Origin: Pseudomonas taiwanensis DSM 21245
Lineage (GTDB): Bacteria; Pseudomonadota; Gammaproteobacteria; Pseudomonadales; Pseudomonadaceae
Direction of reading: 5' to 3'
Length of the DNA stretch: 64,000 nucleotides
Assembly: GCF_000425785.1 (NCBI RefSeq)
Contig: NZ_KE384452.1
Location: 178,655 to 242,654 of the forward strand
Shown here: piece after piece, positions 16,080-24,717 of the stretch
Layout: every line of letters starts with the position of its first letter
How positions within the stretch are numbered: position 1 is the stretch's first letter
The notes under the pieces: generated by a model
What the model saw: only the letters and a program-made list of their open reading frames with translations
Told to the model about the DNA's origin: nothing
The model's database searches: none
Program-made: the position numbers and the translations under genes

Positions 16080-18134
16080 TCAGACCAGGTGCAATGCATT
16101 GAGCAACATGTCGATCAGCTTGATCCCGGCAAACGGCACGATGATCCCGCCCAGGCCGTAGATCAGCAGGTTGCGTCGCAGCAACTGGGCCGCGTTCGCT
16201 GCCTGCACACGCACACCGCGCAAGGCCAAGGGAATCAGCGCGATGATGATCAGCGCGTTGAAGACGATCGCCGACAGAATCGCGCTCTGCGGGCTGGCCA
16301 GGTGCATCAGGTTGAGCACGCCCAGCTGCGGGTAGATGGCGGCGAACAGCGCCGGCAGAATGGCGAAGTACTTGGCCACGTCGTTGGCGATGGAGAAGGT
16401 GGTGAGCGCCCCGCGCGTGACCAGCAACTCCTTGCCCACCTGGACCACGTCCAGCAGCTTGGTCGGGTCGCTGTCCAGATCGACCATGTTGGCCGCCTCA
16501 CGCGCCGCCTGGGTACCATCGTTCATGGCCATGCCCACATCTGCCTGGGCCAGCGCCGGTGCATCATTGGCGCCGTCACCGCACATGGCGACCAGACGCC
16601 CGTCGTTCTGTTCCTGGCGAATGCGCGCCAGCTTCTTCTCGGGCGTGGCTTCAGCCAGCACATCGTCCACCCCGGCTTCGGCGGCGATGGCAGCAGCGGT
16701 CAGCGGGTTGTCGCCGGTGACCATCACCGTGCGGATACCCAGCTTGCGCAGCTCAGCGAAGCGCTCGCGAATGCCGGGCTTGACCACATCCTTGAGGTGG
16801 ATCACGCCCAGCAAGCGCTTGTCGACACACACCAGCAGGGGCGTACCGCCGCTCTGAGCGATGCGTTCGACTTCACGGGCCAGTGCCGGCGGCATCTCCA
16901 GTCGCTGCATGCCGACGAAGGCCAGCACCGCATCGACCGCGCCCTTGCGGTAGTGACGCTGCTGAAAATCGACACCGGAAAGCCGCGTCTCGGCGCTGAA
17001 GGCAATGGGTACCAGCTGCTGGGCGCTTGGTTCAATGAACGCGTGCAATTGACGCAGGTACTCGACGATCGACTTGCCCTCGGCAGTATCATCGGCCAAC
17101 GATGCCAGCAACGCGCCCTCCCCCAACTCCTTGGCCGTGACCCCCGGCGCACTGTGCAGCGCACTGCAACGACGATTGCCGAAGGTGATGGTGCCGGTCT
17201 TGTCGAGCATCAGGGTGTGCACATCACCGGCCGCCTCCACGGCGCGGCCCGAGCGAGCGATGACATTGAGCCGCACCAGGCGGTCCATGCCAGCGATGCC
17301 GATGGCCGATAGCAGTCCGCCGATAGTGGTGGGGATCAGTGTCACCAACAACGCTGCGAGGAAGATCAGCGGCAGGCTACCGCCTGCGAAGTGGGCGAAC
17401 GGCTGCAAGGTCACGACCACGATCAGGAAGATCAGGGTCAGGCCGATCAACAGAATATCCAACGCGATCTCGTTGGGCGTCTTCTGCCGCTTGGCACCTT
17501 CAACCAGGGCAATCATGCGGTCCAGGGTCGACTCGCCAGGGTTGCTGGTGATGCGGATCAGCAGCCAGTCGGATACCAGGCGGGTGTTGCCGGTGACGGC
17601 CGATCGGTCGCCACCGGACTCTCTGATCACCGGGGCCGACTCGCCAGTAATGGCCGCCTCGTTGACCGCTGCAATGCCCTCGAGCACTTCGCCGTCGCCG
17701 GGGATCAATTCACCGGCCACCACCTTGACCACATCGTCCTTGCGCAACTGCGAGGCAGGCACGGTCTCGAAGCCGCCTTGGCGGGTGCGGCGCTGCGCGG
17801 TAAGGCCCTGGCTGCCGGCCTTGAGGCTGTCGGCGCGGGCCTTGCCGCGCCCTTCGGCCAGGGCTTCGGCAAAGTTGGCGAACAACACGGTGAACCACAG
17901 CCACAGGGCAATCTGCACCGCCACGCTGGTGCTCACGCCACTGCCCGGTGCAAAGCACAGCACAGTGGTGAGCACAGCCGTGAGGGCCACGACCAGCATC
18001 ACCGGTGAACGCTTGAGTTGACGCGGGTCGAGTTTGACGAAGGCCTGCACCATGGCCGGGCGCCAGAGTGCGGCGAAACGGGTCTGGTCCTTGGCGCTGG
18101 AGTGGGCTTTCACTTCGGGAATGGGCATGTTCAT
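16080..18134 (-). CDS. kdpB: KdpB, potassium-transporting P-type ATPase subunit B
   Basis: A 684-residue P-type ATPase catalytic subunit. It shows the phosphorylation motif DKTGT (Asp311), the actuator motif TGES (AAITGESAPV), the hinge motif MVTGDN and GDGANDAPALAQADVGMAM. Hydrophobic segments lie near the N-terminus, around residues 215-275, and at the C-terminus. It hydrolyses ATP to drive potassium through KdpA in the inner membrane. It is placed 10 bp from kdpA and kdpC in the order kdpFABC. Confidence 0.96.
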   Translation of the reverse strand: MNMPIPEVKAHSSAKDQTRFAALWRPAMVQAFVKLDPRQLKRSPVMLVVALTAVLTTVLCFAPGSGVSTSVAVQIALWLWFTVLFANFAEALAEGRGKARADSLKAGSQGLTAQRRTRQGGFETVPASQLRKDDVVKVVAGELIPGDGEVLEGIAAVNEAAITGESAPVIRESGGDRSAVTGNTRLVSDWLLIRITSNPGESTLDRMIALVEGAKRQKTPNEIALDILLIGLTLIFLIVVVTLQPFAHFAGGSLPLIFLAALLVTLIPTTIGGLLSAIGIAGMDRLVRLNVIARSGRAVEAAGDVHTLMLDKTGTITFGNRRCSALHSAPGVTAKELGEGALLASLADDTAEGKSIVEYLRQLHAFIEPSAQQLVPIAFSAETRLSGVDFQQRHYRKGAVDAVLAFVGMQRLEMPPALAREVERIAQSGGTPLLVCVDKRLLGVIHLKDVVKPGIRERFAELRKLGIRTVMVTGDNPLTAAAIAAEAGVDDVLAEATPEKKLARIRQEQNDGRLVAMCGDGANDAPALAQADVGMAMNDGTQAAREAANMVDLDSDPTKLLDVVQVGKELLVTRGALTTFSIANDVAKYFAILPALFAAIYPQLGVLNLMHLASPQSAILSAIVFNALIIIALIPLALRGVRVQAANAAQLLRRNLLIYGLGGIIVPFAGIKLIDMLLNALHLV

Positions 18135-18144
18135 GGTTCGCTCC

Positions 18145-19839
18145 TCAGAAGCCCAGGCTCAGGTGTTCGGCGATCGGCCCAAGGGCCAGGGTTGGCAGGA
18201 AGGTCAGGCCGCCCACCAGCAGGATGGTCACCACCAGCAAGGTGGCGAACAGTGGCCCGTGGGTCGGGAAGCTGTTCAGCCCTTGCGGCGCGGTTTTCTT
18301 CGCAGCCAAGCTGCCTGCCAGGGCCAGCACCGGCAGGATGTAGCCGAAGCGGCCGATCAGCATGGCCAAGCCGATCATCAGGTTGTGGAAAACGGTGTTG
18401 GCACCGAAACCGGCGAAGGCCGAGCCGTTGTTGGCGGTGCCGGAGGTGTAGGCATACAGCAGCTGGCTGAAGCCATGGGCGCCTGGGTTGCTCACCGCCC
18501 CCGCAGGGCCTGGCAGGCTGGCGGCGATGGCGCCGAGCACCAGCACGCCCACCGGCATCACCAACAAGGTCGCCACCAACAACTGCACCTCACGGGCTTG
18601 CAGCTTCTTGCCCAAGTATTCCGGCGTGCGCCCAATCATCAGGCCTGCCAGGAACACAGCGATCAGCACAAACAGCAACATGCCGTAGAGCCCGGCACCG
18701 ACGCCGCCGAAGATCACCTCACCGACCATCATGTTGGCCATGGCCACCATACCCGTCAGCGGGTTGAGGCTGTCGTGCATGGCGTTGACCGAACCGTTGG
18801 ACGCAGCGGTGGTGGTCACGCTCCAGAGCACCGAACCGGTGGTGCCGAAGCGGCTTTCCTTGCCCTCCATCGGCGCGCTCGACTGTACCTGAACGCTTTC
18901 CAATGCCGGATTGGGTTGGTATTCCGCCCACAAGGCGGTACTGCCACCGATCAGGAACAGGGCAAGCATGCAGGCGATGATGGCGCGGCTCTGGCGCAAG
19001 TCCTTCACGTAGTGGCCAAAGGTGAACACCAGGGCAGCCGGGATCAGAATGATCGACGCCACCTCGAACAGGTTGCTCCAGGCCGTGGGGTTCTCGAACG
19101 GGTGCGCCGAGTTCACGCCGAAGAAACCACCCCCGTTGGTACCCAGTTGCTTGATGGCGATCTGGCTGGCAGCCGGTCCCAGCGGGATGACCTGGTCAAC
19201 GCCTTGCAGGGTCACAGCATGGGCATAATCGGCGAAGGTCTGGGGCACGCCCTGCCACACCAGCAGCAGCGCCAGCACCAGACACAACGGCAAGAGCCCG
19301 TAGAGGGTGCCCCGGGTCATGTCGACCCAGAAGTTGCCCAGCGTTGCCGCAGAGCGCCTGGCAATGCCACGGCAGAGTGCAACCAATACGGCCAGGCCGG
19401 TGGCAGCGCTGACGAAGTTCTGCACGGTCAGGCCAAGCATCTGGCTCAGGTAGCTGACCGAGGCTTCGCCGCTGTAGGCCTGCCAGTTGGTGTTGGTGAC
19501 GAAGCTTACCGCTGTGTTGAATGCCAGCGACCACTCCTGGCCTGGCAAGTGCTGCGGATTGAGCGGCAGATAGCCCTGCAGCAACAGCACGCAGAACAGC
19601 AGCACGAACCCGGCCAGGTTGAAGGCCAACAAAGCCAGGGCGTACTGCTTCCAATTCTGCTCCTGCTCGGTGCGCACGCCCGCCAGCCGGTAACAGCCCT
19701 GCTCCAATGGGCCGAGTACTGGGCTGAGCCAGGTACGCTGGCCTTCCATCACCTTGTAGTAGAAACGCCCCAGCCAGGGTGCAGGCAGCAGCACGATGGC
19801 AAAGAAGGCCAACAGCAACGCGTAGTCGTAACTGTGCAT
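18145..19839 (-). CDS. kdpA: KdpA, potassium-binding and translocating subunit
   Basis: A 564-residue membrane protein with about ten hydrophobic segments. It belongs to the superfamily of K+ transporters; the conserved stretches FVTNTNWQAYSGE, GTNGGGFFGVNSAHPFENP and YAYTSGTANNGSAFAGFG correspond to selectivity-filter regions. It forms the potassium pathway of the Kdp pump. It starts 9 bp after the kdpF stop codon and precedes kdpB by 10 bp. Confidence 0.96.
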   Translation of the reverse strand: MHSYDYALLLAFFAIVLLPAPWLGRFYYKVMEGQRTWLSPVLGPLEQGCYRLAGVRTEQEQNWKQYALALLAFNLAGFVLLFCVLLLQGYLPLNPQHLPGQEWSLAFNTAVSFVTNTNWQAYSGEASVSYLSQMLGLTVQNFVSAATGLAVLVALCRGIARRSAATLGNFWVDMTRGTLYGLLPLCLVLALLLVWQGVPQTFADYAHAVTLQGVDQVIPLGPAASQIAIKQLGTNGGGFFGVNSAHPFENPTAWSNLFEVASIILIPAALVFTFGHYVKDLRQSRAIIACMLALFLIGGSTALWAEYQPNPALESVQVQSSAPMEGKESRFGTTGSVLWSVTTTAASNGSVNAMHDSLNPLTGMVAMANMMVGEVIFGGVGAGLYGMLLFVLIAVFLAGLMIGRTPEYLGKKLQAREVQLLVATLLVMPVGVLVLGAIAASLPGPAGAVSNPGAHGFSQLLYAYTSGTANNGSAFAGFGANTVFHNLMIGLAMLIGRFGYILPVLALAGSLAAKKTAPQGLNSFPTHGPLFATLLVVTILLVGGLTFLPTLALGPIAEHLSLGF

Positions 19840-19848
19840 GACCGCTCC

Positions 19849-19938
19849 CTAGCTGCGATCGGCGCGCAGCAGCGCCGTAAGCAGGTAAATCGCCAACGCC
19901 ACTGCCAGCAGCAGTGACAACCCTTCGAGCACATTCAT
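19849..19938 (-). CDS. kdpF: KdpF, small stabilising subunit of the Kdp pump (29 aa)
   Basis: A 29-codon gene read directly from the minus strand: ATG at 19938, stop TAG at 19849-19851. The peptide begins MNVLEGLSLLLAVALAIYLL and ends RADRS, which is one hydrophobic helix with a short basic tail, the usual shape and size of KdpF. GGGGAG stands upstream as a ribosome site. It lies 9 bp before kdpA. In E. coli, KdpF stabilises the KdpABC complex. It is easy to miss because it is so short. Confidence 0.9.
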   Translation of the reverse strand: MNVLEGLSLLLAVALAIYLLTALLRADRS

Positions 19939-20029
19939 CGGTGGTTCTCCCCATCCATGCGGCGTTGGCCGCTTTGGGGAAATTGTCCGAGGGTGCGACG
20001 TAAAGGGGCGAGATCGAGGGACAGGTCAG

Positions 20030-20055
20030 CGCATAAAGAATGCGTAAAGATGCAG
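20030..20055. promoter_or_regulatory. Candidate KdpE operator upstream of kdpF
   Basis: On the minus strand, about 100 bp upstream of kdpF, two similar blocks follow each other with an 11-bp spacing: TTTACGCATT and CTTTATGCGC. The same DNA contains the inverted repeat CGCAT-AAAGA-ATGCG (20030-20044). OmpR-type regulators such as KdpE bind direct repeats spaced by about one helical turn. The assignment is an inference from position and spacing. Confidence 0.35.
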
Positions 20056-20079
20056 CCCGTTGCCGGGCCGCGGGTGATA

Positions 20080-21132
20080 TCAGCGTTGCGGCGTCTGCTG
20101 CCCTGCGTTGCGGCTCCAGTCCAGCAACAGGCTGTAGCCCACCGCCAGCAGTGTCGGCCCGATGAACAGGCCGATGAAGCCAAACGCGATCAGGCCACCG
20201 AACACACCAAGCAGGACGATCACCAGTGGCAGGTTGCCGCCGCGGCTGATCAGGTAGGGCTTGAGCACGTTGTCAACGCCACTGATGACGAAGGTACCCC
20301 AGATACCCAGGAACACGGCCATGCCGTACTCACCTTTCCATACCAGCCAACCGGTGGCCGGTATCCAAGCCAGCGGCGGCCCCATGGGAATGAGGCTGAG
20401 CATGAAGGTCACCAGGCCGAGGATGATGGCGCCCGGCACACCGGCGATGAGAAAGCCAATCAATGCCAGCAGGCCTTGGGCCGCGGCGGTGCCGATCACG
20501 CCGTTGACCACACGTTGCACGGTGCCGGCCACCAGTTCCAGGTAATACTCGGCACGGTCGCCCATCAAACGCTGCAGCAGGCGCAGGACGAACGCCGCCA
20601 ATCGCGGGCCGTCGCGGTAGAAGAAGAACACGAACACCAGGCTCAGGGTCAGTTCGAGCACACCACTGCCCAATTGCGCACTGCGTGCCAGTAGCCAGTT
20701 ACCAACCTGACCCAGGTGGGGTCTGACCGAGGCCAGCAGCATCGCGCCCTGTTGGTCCAGCGACTCCCACCAGCTGACCAGGCGCCCGCCGACCAGCGGG
20801 ACACCGGCCAGCCAGTCCGGGGCGTCAGGTAAACCATCGACCTGTACATCGCGAATGAACGCCGTGGCGTCGCGAATGTGGTCCGCCAGGTTGAACCCAA
20901 GCCAGACCAGCGGCAAGGCCACGACCAGAATCCAGACACCGGTCAGCAAACCTGCCGCGAGGGTCTCGCGATCCCCCAGCACGCGGGTCAGCAGGCGCAT
21001 CAACGGCCAGCTGGCAAAGGCCAGGATGGCCCCCCACAGCAGTGCCGAAATGAACGGCGCCATTACCCACAGCCCCGCGCCCAACAGCGCCAGCAGAAGA
21101 ATCTGGATCAACAGACGATCATTGTTGGCCAT
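20080..21132 (-). CDS. AI-2E family transporter (YdiK/PerM-like)
   Basis: A 350-residue inner-membrane protein with about eight hydrophobic segments. The start RLLIQILLLALLGAGLWVMA, the glycine-rich IGTAAAQGLLALIGFLIAGV and SLIPMGPPLAWIPA fit the AI-2E/UPF0118 family. Members include the putative autoinducer-2 exporter TqsA and the YdiK type, but the transported substrate is uncertain for most. It lies downstream of the DUF4892 gene on the same strand with a 12-bp gap, so the two are probably cotranscribed. I do not assign it to quorum sensing. Confidence 0.85.
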   Translation of the reverse strand: MANNDRLLIQILLLALLGAGLWVMAPFISALLWGAILAFASWPLMRLLTRVLGDRETLAAGLLTGVWILVVALPLVWLGFNLADHIRDATAFIRDVQVDGLPDAPDWLAGVPLVGGRLVSWWESLDQQGAMLLASVRPHLGQVGNWLLARSAQLGSGVLELTLSLVFVFFFYRDGPRLAAFVLRLLQRLMGDRAEYYLELVAGTVQRVVNGVIGTAAAQGLLALIGFLIAGVPGAIILGLVTFMLSLIPMGPPLAWIPATGWLVWKGEYGMAVFLGIWGTFVISGVDNVLKPYLISRGGNLPLVIVLLGVFGGLIAFGFIGLFIGPTLLAVGYSLLLDWSRNAGQQTPQR

Positions 21133-21144
21133 GGTGGCGCTCGA

Positions 21145-21939
21145 TCAACGAATCAGTTCAAGGTGCAGGCCATCGGTAGGGGCGTCCCCGACTTCCAGTC
21201 GGCTGCTGCGCACGCCTGCCTTGATCAGCTCTTGGCGCCAGGCTTCGGCCTCGGCTCCACTGAGGCTGGCACGCAGGGTGCTGTCAAGGTTCAGGCTGCG
21301 TCCGAGCAGGGTCACCCAGGTGGCTTGCGGTGCGCCCAGGTCAGGGTAGTCCAGCTTTCCGGTGTCGCGCATTTCGCGCAGCACAGTCGCTGGCGTGGGT
21401 AGCAGTTCGCCCAGCGGGCTGCCCGCGACGAACTCTTCGACGTGCAAGTACGCGCGGCGGTTGCCACGGGTGACGCTGTACAACGCCACCAAGGTGTCGG
21501 CCTCTTCGGCCGAACGGCGCAACAGGATGAATGCCTGCTGCTCGTCGCCGCCATTGAGCCGGGCATTGCCGAACACATCGTTGGCCCACAGGCTGGCTTC
21601 GCCGCAGTCACGGCCCTGGCACCAGAACAAGGGGTAACCGCCGTCACGCTGCAATTGTTCGCGGGCGCTGGTGAACGCCTCACGAGCGGTGCGTTCGACG
21701 GGCAGTTCGTAAGTGACCGAGCTAACCTGGCCACGGCTCTCGACCTTGTCATCGACCCGCAGGCGACCGCTGATCTTGCGCAGCGGGCCCAGGGGGTAGA
21801 CGCGTTCCTGTTCTACGGCGGGGCGTTGGTCGACCACCTTGCCATCTTGCGGCACCGGCAGGCTGCCCGCCCAGGAAGCGGCGCTGACCAGCGCGACGCA
21901 GGTGACGAAGGTGACGCGGATGAAAACGGATGCGCTCAT
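21145..21939 (-). CDS. DUF4892 domain protein, exported
   Basis: A 264-residue protein with a Sec signal peptide (MSASVFIRVTFVTCVALVSA, cleavage near WAG). The body carries PQDGKVVDQRPAVEQERVYP and FWCQGRDCGEASLWAND, features I associate with the DUF4892 family found in pseudomonads. No enzymatic motif is visible. The start at 21939 is chosen because the signal peptide begins there; the open frame upstream (to 22107) encodes an implausible extension. The single Cys pair WCQGRDC may form a disulfide in the periplasm. Function unknown. It precedes the AI-2E transporter by 12 bp. Confidence 0.75.
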   Translation of the reverse strand: MSASVFIRVTFVTCVALVSAASWAGSLPVPQDGKVVDQRPAVEQERVYPLGPLRKISGRLRVDDKVESRGQVSSVTYELPVERTAREAFTSAREQLQRDGGYPLFWCQGRDCGEASLWANDVFGNARLNGGDEQQAFILLRRSAEEADTLVALYSVTRGNRRAYLHVEEFVAGSPLGELLPTPATVLREMRDTGKLDYPDLGAPQATWVTLLGRSLNLDSTLRASLSGAEAEAWRQELIKAGVRSSRLEVGDAPTDGLHLELIR

Positions 21940-22048
21940 CGGCCACCCTTGGGGCAGCGGGTGGCGGAGCGAAGGTCCAGGATGTCTGGCATTTGCATGG
22001 TTGTCTCCCTGTTCAACCCGCCAAGCCTCGGCACTTGTCCGGTACAAG

Positions 22049-22903
22049 TCAAGAAAAGCCAAAGAAGCGATTGAAACAGTCTGCGACAAGGATCGCACCC
22101 TGCTCATCGTTCAGGTGCAGATGATGCCCACCTGGCAGCACCACTCGCTCAAAGGGTAGCTGCTCCAGCAACTCGGTGTGGCGCACCAGCATGCCATCGG
22201 CGGCCACCACCAGACAGCCCGGGCAACCGACCCGGTGCACGTACGCCATGGCCTGGGCCGGGTTCAGGCGCGCCGGCGATGGTAAGGTCAGTCGGCTGTC
22301 GCTGCGCCAGCTGAACCCGCCCGGGACCGGCATCAGTCCGCGCTGGGCCAGCAACTGCGCAGCTTCGTGGCTTACCGCGACCATCCCCTTCATGCGAGCC
22401 TGCACGCCGTCTTCGACCGAGGCGTAAACCGACTTGCGCTTGCCATCCAGGCGCAACTGCGCCTGCAACGACATGCCCAACCGCTCAGCCGCATCCTGCT
22501 CGGCACCGGTAGGCGGGATCACGCCGTCGATCAACGCTAGGTGGCTGACCCTGTCCGGCAAGGCCCCAGCCAACTGCACCGAGATGATGGCGCCCAGCGA
22601 GTGACCAAGCAGGGCGAATCGTTGCCAGCCAAGCTGCTCGGCGACCCGCAACACGTCATGGGCGTAATCGGCCAGGGCATAGCCGGCCCCTGGCGGGCGG
22701 TGTTCGGAATAGCCATGGCCGGCCAAGTCGAGCGCGACGATACGCAAGCCCTGTAGACGGGGTGCCAGGCGCGCGAAACTGTTGGCGTTGTCCAGCCAGC
22801 CATGCAGTGCGATCACCGGCAACCCGTCCGCTGGCCCGAACAGGTGCGCGGCGAGTTCGATATGGCCCAGGCTCAGGCGCACTTCTTCGACGGGCAGGCT
22901 CAT
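22049..22903 (-). CDS. Alpha/beta hydrolase
   Basis: A 284-residue alpha/beta-fold hydrolase. The nucleophile elbow is GHSLG (LLGHSLGAIIS), the oxyanion region HGWLDNANSF follows strand 3, and a late histidine in GGHHLHLNDE completes a plausible triad. There is no signal peptide, so it is cytoplasmic. Its start overlaps the stop of the preceding hydrolase by 4 bp, suggesting coupled translation of two related enzymes. The substrate is not evident; esterase or C-C hydrolase activity are both possible. Confidence 0.85.
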   Translation of the reverse strand: MSLPVEEVRLSLGHIELAAHLFGPADGLPVIALHGWLDNANSFARLAPRLQGLRIVALDLAGHGYSEHRPPGAGYALADYAHDVLRVAEQLGWQRFALLGHSLGAIISVQLAGALPDRVSHLALIDGVIPPTGAEQDAAERLGMSLQAQLRLDGKRKSVYASVEDGVQARMKGMVAVSHEAAQLLAQRGLMPVPGGFSWRSDSRLTLPSPARLNPAQAMAYVHRVGCPGCLVVAADGMLVRHTELLEQLPFERVVLPGGHHLHLNDEQGAILVADCFNRFFGFS

Positions 22904-23688
22904 GCCTGGCTCCAGCGATCGAACAGGCCCTTGATCAGGCTGGCGGTATCAGTGGGGCGCTCCAGCGGGAACATATGGCCACCCGGTACGCTGTGGTACT
23001 CACCCGTGGGCATGCCACGCACGGCAAACGCGTGGTGACGACGAATCACCCGGCTACGGTCGCCACGCACCATCGCCAACGGCACCTGCAAATGCCGGGC
23101 AGGTGCCGGGCTGGCATGGGGGATGCTGCGATAGATACTGATCTCGGTGGCCGGGTCGAAGCGCAAGCGCAGACCCTCCTCTGCGGTTTGCAGACCATGT
23201 TCCAGATACGCCTCGAGGCACTCGGGGTCGAAATTGCGGAACAAGGTCTTGCTGGCGAAATATGTCCGCGCGCTGTCACGATCGGCGAAGGCCTCGCGCC
23301 GCCCTAAGGTGCGGCCCGCAGGCGTGATGCGATCGATGAAACCGAAACGCTTGGCGGTGCGGATCAACCACTGGTCGGCACGGGTCAACACCGGCGAGTC
23401 AAGCATTACCACGCCCCGGTACAACTCTGGGCGGCGCAGCGCGGCATGCAGGTGCAGCACACCGCCCAGGGAGTGACCGACGCCCCACACGGGCTGATCC
23501 TGCTGAGCCAGATGGTGCAACAGTTCATCGACCAGGTTCCGCCAATTGTCATCGACCGGAAACCTTGGGTCGTGGGCGTGTTGGGCCAGGTGCGTCACCT
23601 GGTAGTCCGGCGCGAGCGCGGCGAACAGCTTGCCGTAGGTGGCCGAGGGAAATCCGTTGGCGTGGGCGAAGAAGATCCGTTGCGACAT
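22900..23688 (-). CDS. Alpha/beta hydrolase
   Basis: A 262-residue alpha/beta hydrolase. The N-terminus MSQRIFFAHANGFPSATYGK contains the HANGFP oxyanion-loop motif, the nucleophile is in GVGHSLGGVLH, and the C-terminal histidine lies in VPGGHMFPLE. The ATG at 23688 is selected because the conserved fold begins there; the 20 codons upstream look non-coding. It is the first gene of a coupled pair with the following hydrolase (4-bp overlap). The two proteins share only the general fold. Substrate unknown. Confidence 0.85.
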   Translation of the reverse strand: MSQRIFFAHANGFPSATYGKLFAALAPDYQVTHLAQHAHDPRFPVDDNWRNLVDELLHHLAQQDQPVWGVGHSLGGVLHLHAALRRPELYRGVVMLDSPVLTRADQWLIRTAKRFGFIDRITPAGRTLGRREAFADRDSARTYFASKTLFRNFDPECLEAYLEHGLQTAEEGLRLRFDPATEISIYRSIPHASPAPARHLQVPLAMVRGDRSRVIRRHHAFAVRGMPTGEYHSVPGGHMFPLERPTDTASLIKGLFDRWSQA

Positions 23689-23776
23689 GGCGCCAGGTCC
23701 GAACCGGGGATGGTTGCCCATTGTCGGCATCGTGGCGGCGCTCGGCAATGTCCGGAAAGGTCATCGCGCAGGGCAA

Positions 23777-24160
23777 TCAGGACAGGTCGAAACCGAGCAA
23801 TGAACGGCGCAGGCAGGCTTGCAGGTAGGCCAGCTGGCTTTCGAGCGCCTCGCGAGCCAGGCGCTGATCCTTGTGGTCGAGCTGTAGCCGGCGTAACGCC
23901 AGGCAGCTGGTCTGCACCAGGTGGGATACGCGCTGGCAAGCGTCCTGCAGCCTGCGCAGGTCTTCCTCTCCTTGTATCCGGGTGGCGAGGTCCGGGCAGC
24001 CACGGCCTTGGAGCCTGCCCATCAGGTGATACAGCTTGGCATCAGCGGCCTCACGCAGCAGGCTGTACTCGGCAAAATCCAGCGCCCCGCTGGCCTGCAC
24101 TTTATCCAACGTTGGCTGCAAATCGGCACAGCGAACCAGATCCAACCTTCGACCACCCAT
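23777..24160 (-). CDS. Hypothetical protein, helical
   Basis: A 127-residue soluble protein rich in Leu, Arg, Gln and Ala (for example ADAKLYHLMGRLQGRGCPDL and ALESQLAYLQACLRRSLLGF), predicted mostly alpha-helical with coiled-coil tendency in the second half. I recognise no domain. It lies between sixA and the hydrolase pair, with 98 and 88 bp gaps, on the same strand. The open frame is clean and codon use matches its neighbours, so I regard it as real but uncharacterised. Confidence 0.6.
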   Translation of the reverse strand: MGGRRLDLVRCADLQPTLDKVQASGALDFAEYSLLREAADAKLYHLMGRLQGRGCPDLATRIQGEEDLRRLQDACQRVSHLVQTSCLALRRLQLDHKDQRLAREALESQLAYLQACLRRSLLGFDLS

Positions 24161-24227
24161 CCCGCACTCCTGATTCTTCCCTGCCTGTACCGCCTCGATG
24201 CAACGCTAGCAACGCCCTGCCAGAGGC

Positions 24228-24253
24228 GGCAACTGACAAAAATGCCAGTTGCC
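24228..24253. other. Stem-loop just downstream of sixA
   Basis: Perfect 8-bp arms GGCAACTG (24228-24235) and CAGTTGCC (24246-24253) enclose a 10-base loop. It starts 6 bp beyond the sixA stop codon. There is no following T-run on the minus strand, so it may be an RNA-stabilising hairpin or weak terminator. Confidence 0.45.
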
Positions 24254-24258
24254 CGGTT

Positions 24259-24717
24259 TCAGTCGGGTGAATTAATCGCGCGCACGGTCATCAGGCCTGC
24301 CAATGGCCAATCCCCTTCCAACTCTGCAAGGCTGGCGGTACTCATGGGGGCTGGTCGCTGGCCATGCCCGTGCTCGAGCCTTCCAACCAATGTGCCCACC
24401 AGCGGCTGGTGGCTGACCAGCAGCACATGCTCAAGGCCCAGTCGCTCGATTTCGCCGATGACCTGTTGCACGTCACTGTCGGGGGTCAACCACGGCACTG
24501 TGTGCACCGGCTCGGTGAAACCGAGGGTGTCATGCACCAGTGCCGCGGTCTGCTGGGCGCGCACATAGGGGCTGGCCAGGATGGCTTGCAGTGGCTGGCC
24601 CAGCAAGCGCGCCGCGCTGTGCAGCACTTGCTCGCGGCCATGGGGCGTCAGGCGCCGCTCGGCGTCGGTATTGGCCCGCGGTTCGGCCTCGCCGTGGCGC
24701 AGAACCCAGAGCTTCAC
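24259..24717 (-). CDS. sixA: SixA, phosphohistidine phosphatase
   Basis: A 152-residue histidine-phosphatase-superfamily protein. The catalytic RHG triplet is LRHGEAEP with His8, and the second conserved histidine is in LLVSHQPLVGTL. SixA of E. coli removes phosphate from histidine-phosphorylated proteins such as ArcB and components of the nitrogen phosphotransferase system. The start is GTG at 24717, which overlaps the stop of the DUF4389 gene (GTGA); the open frame continues upstream but only as read-through in another gene's frame. Both belong to the gpsA transcription unit. Confidence 0.88.
   Translation of the reverse strand: MKLWVLRHGEAEPRANTDAERRLTPHGREQVLHSAARLLGQPLQAILASPYVRAQQTAALVHDTLGFTEPVHTVPWLTPDSDVQQVIGEIERLGLEHVLLVSHQPLVGTLVGRLEHGHGQRPAPMSTASLAELEGDWPLAGLMTVRAINSPD

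Noticed and set aside
16062..17312. Plus-strand open frame of 416 codons over kdpB
   Set aside because: It is the antisense frame of kdpB, whose DKTGT, TGES and GDGAND motifs are all visible. The antisense translation shows no domain.
20080..21132. Quorum-sensing autoinducer-2 exporter
   Set aside because: The AI-2E family name reflects one studied member; most homologues have other or unknown substrates and no quorum-sensing genes are near.
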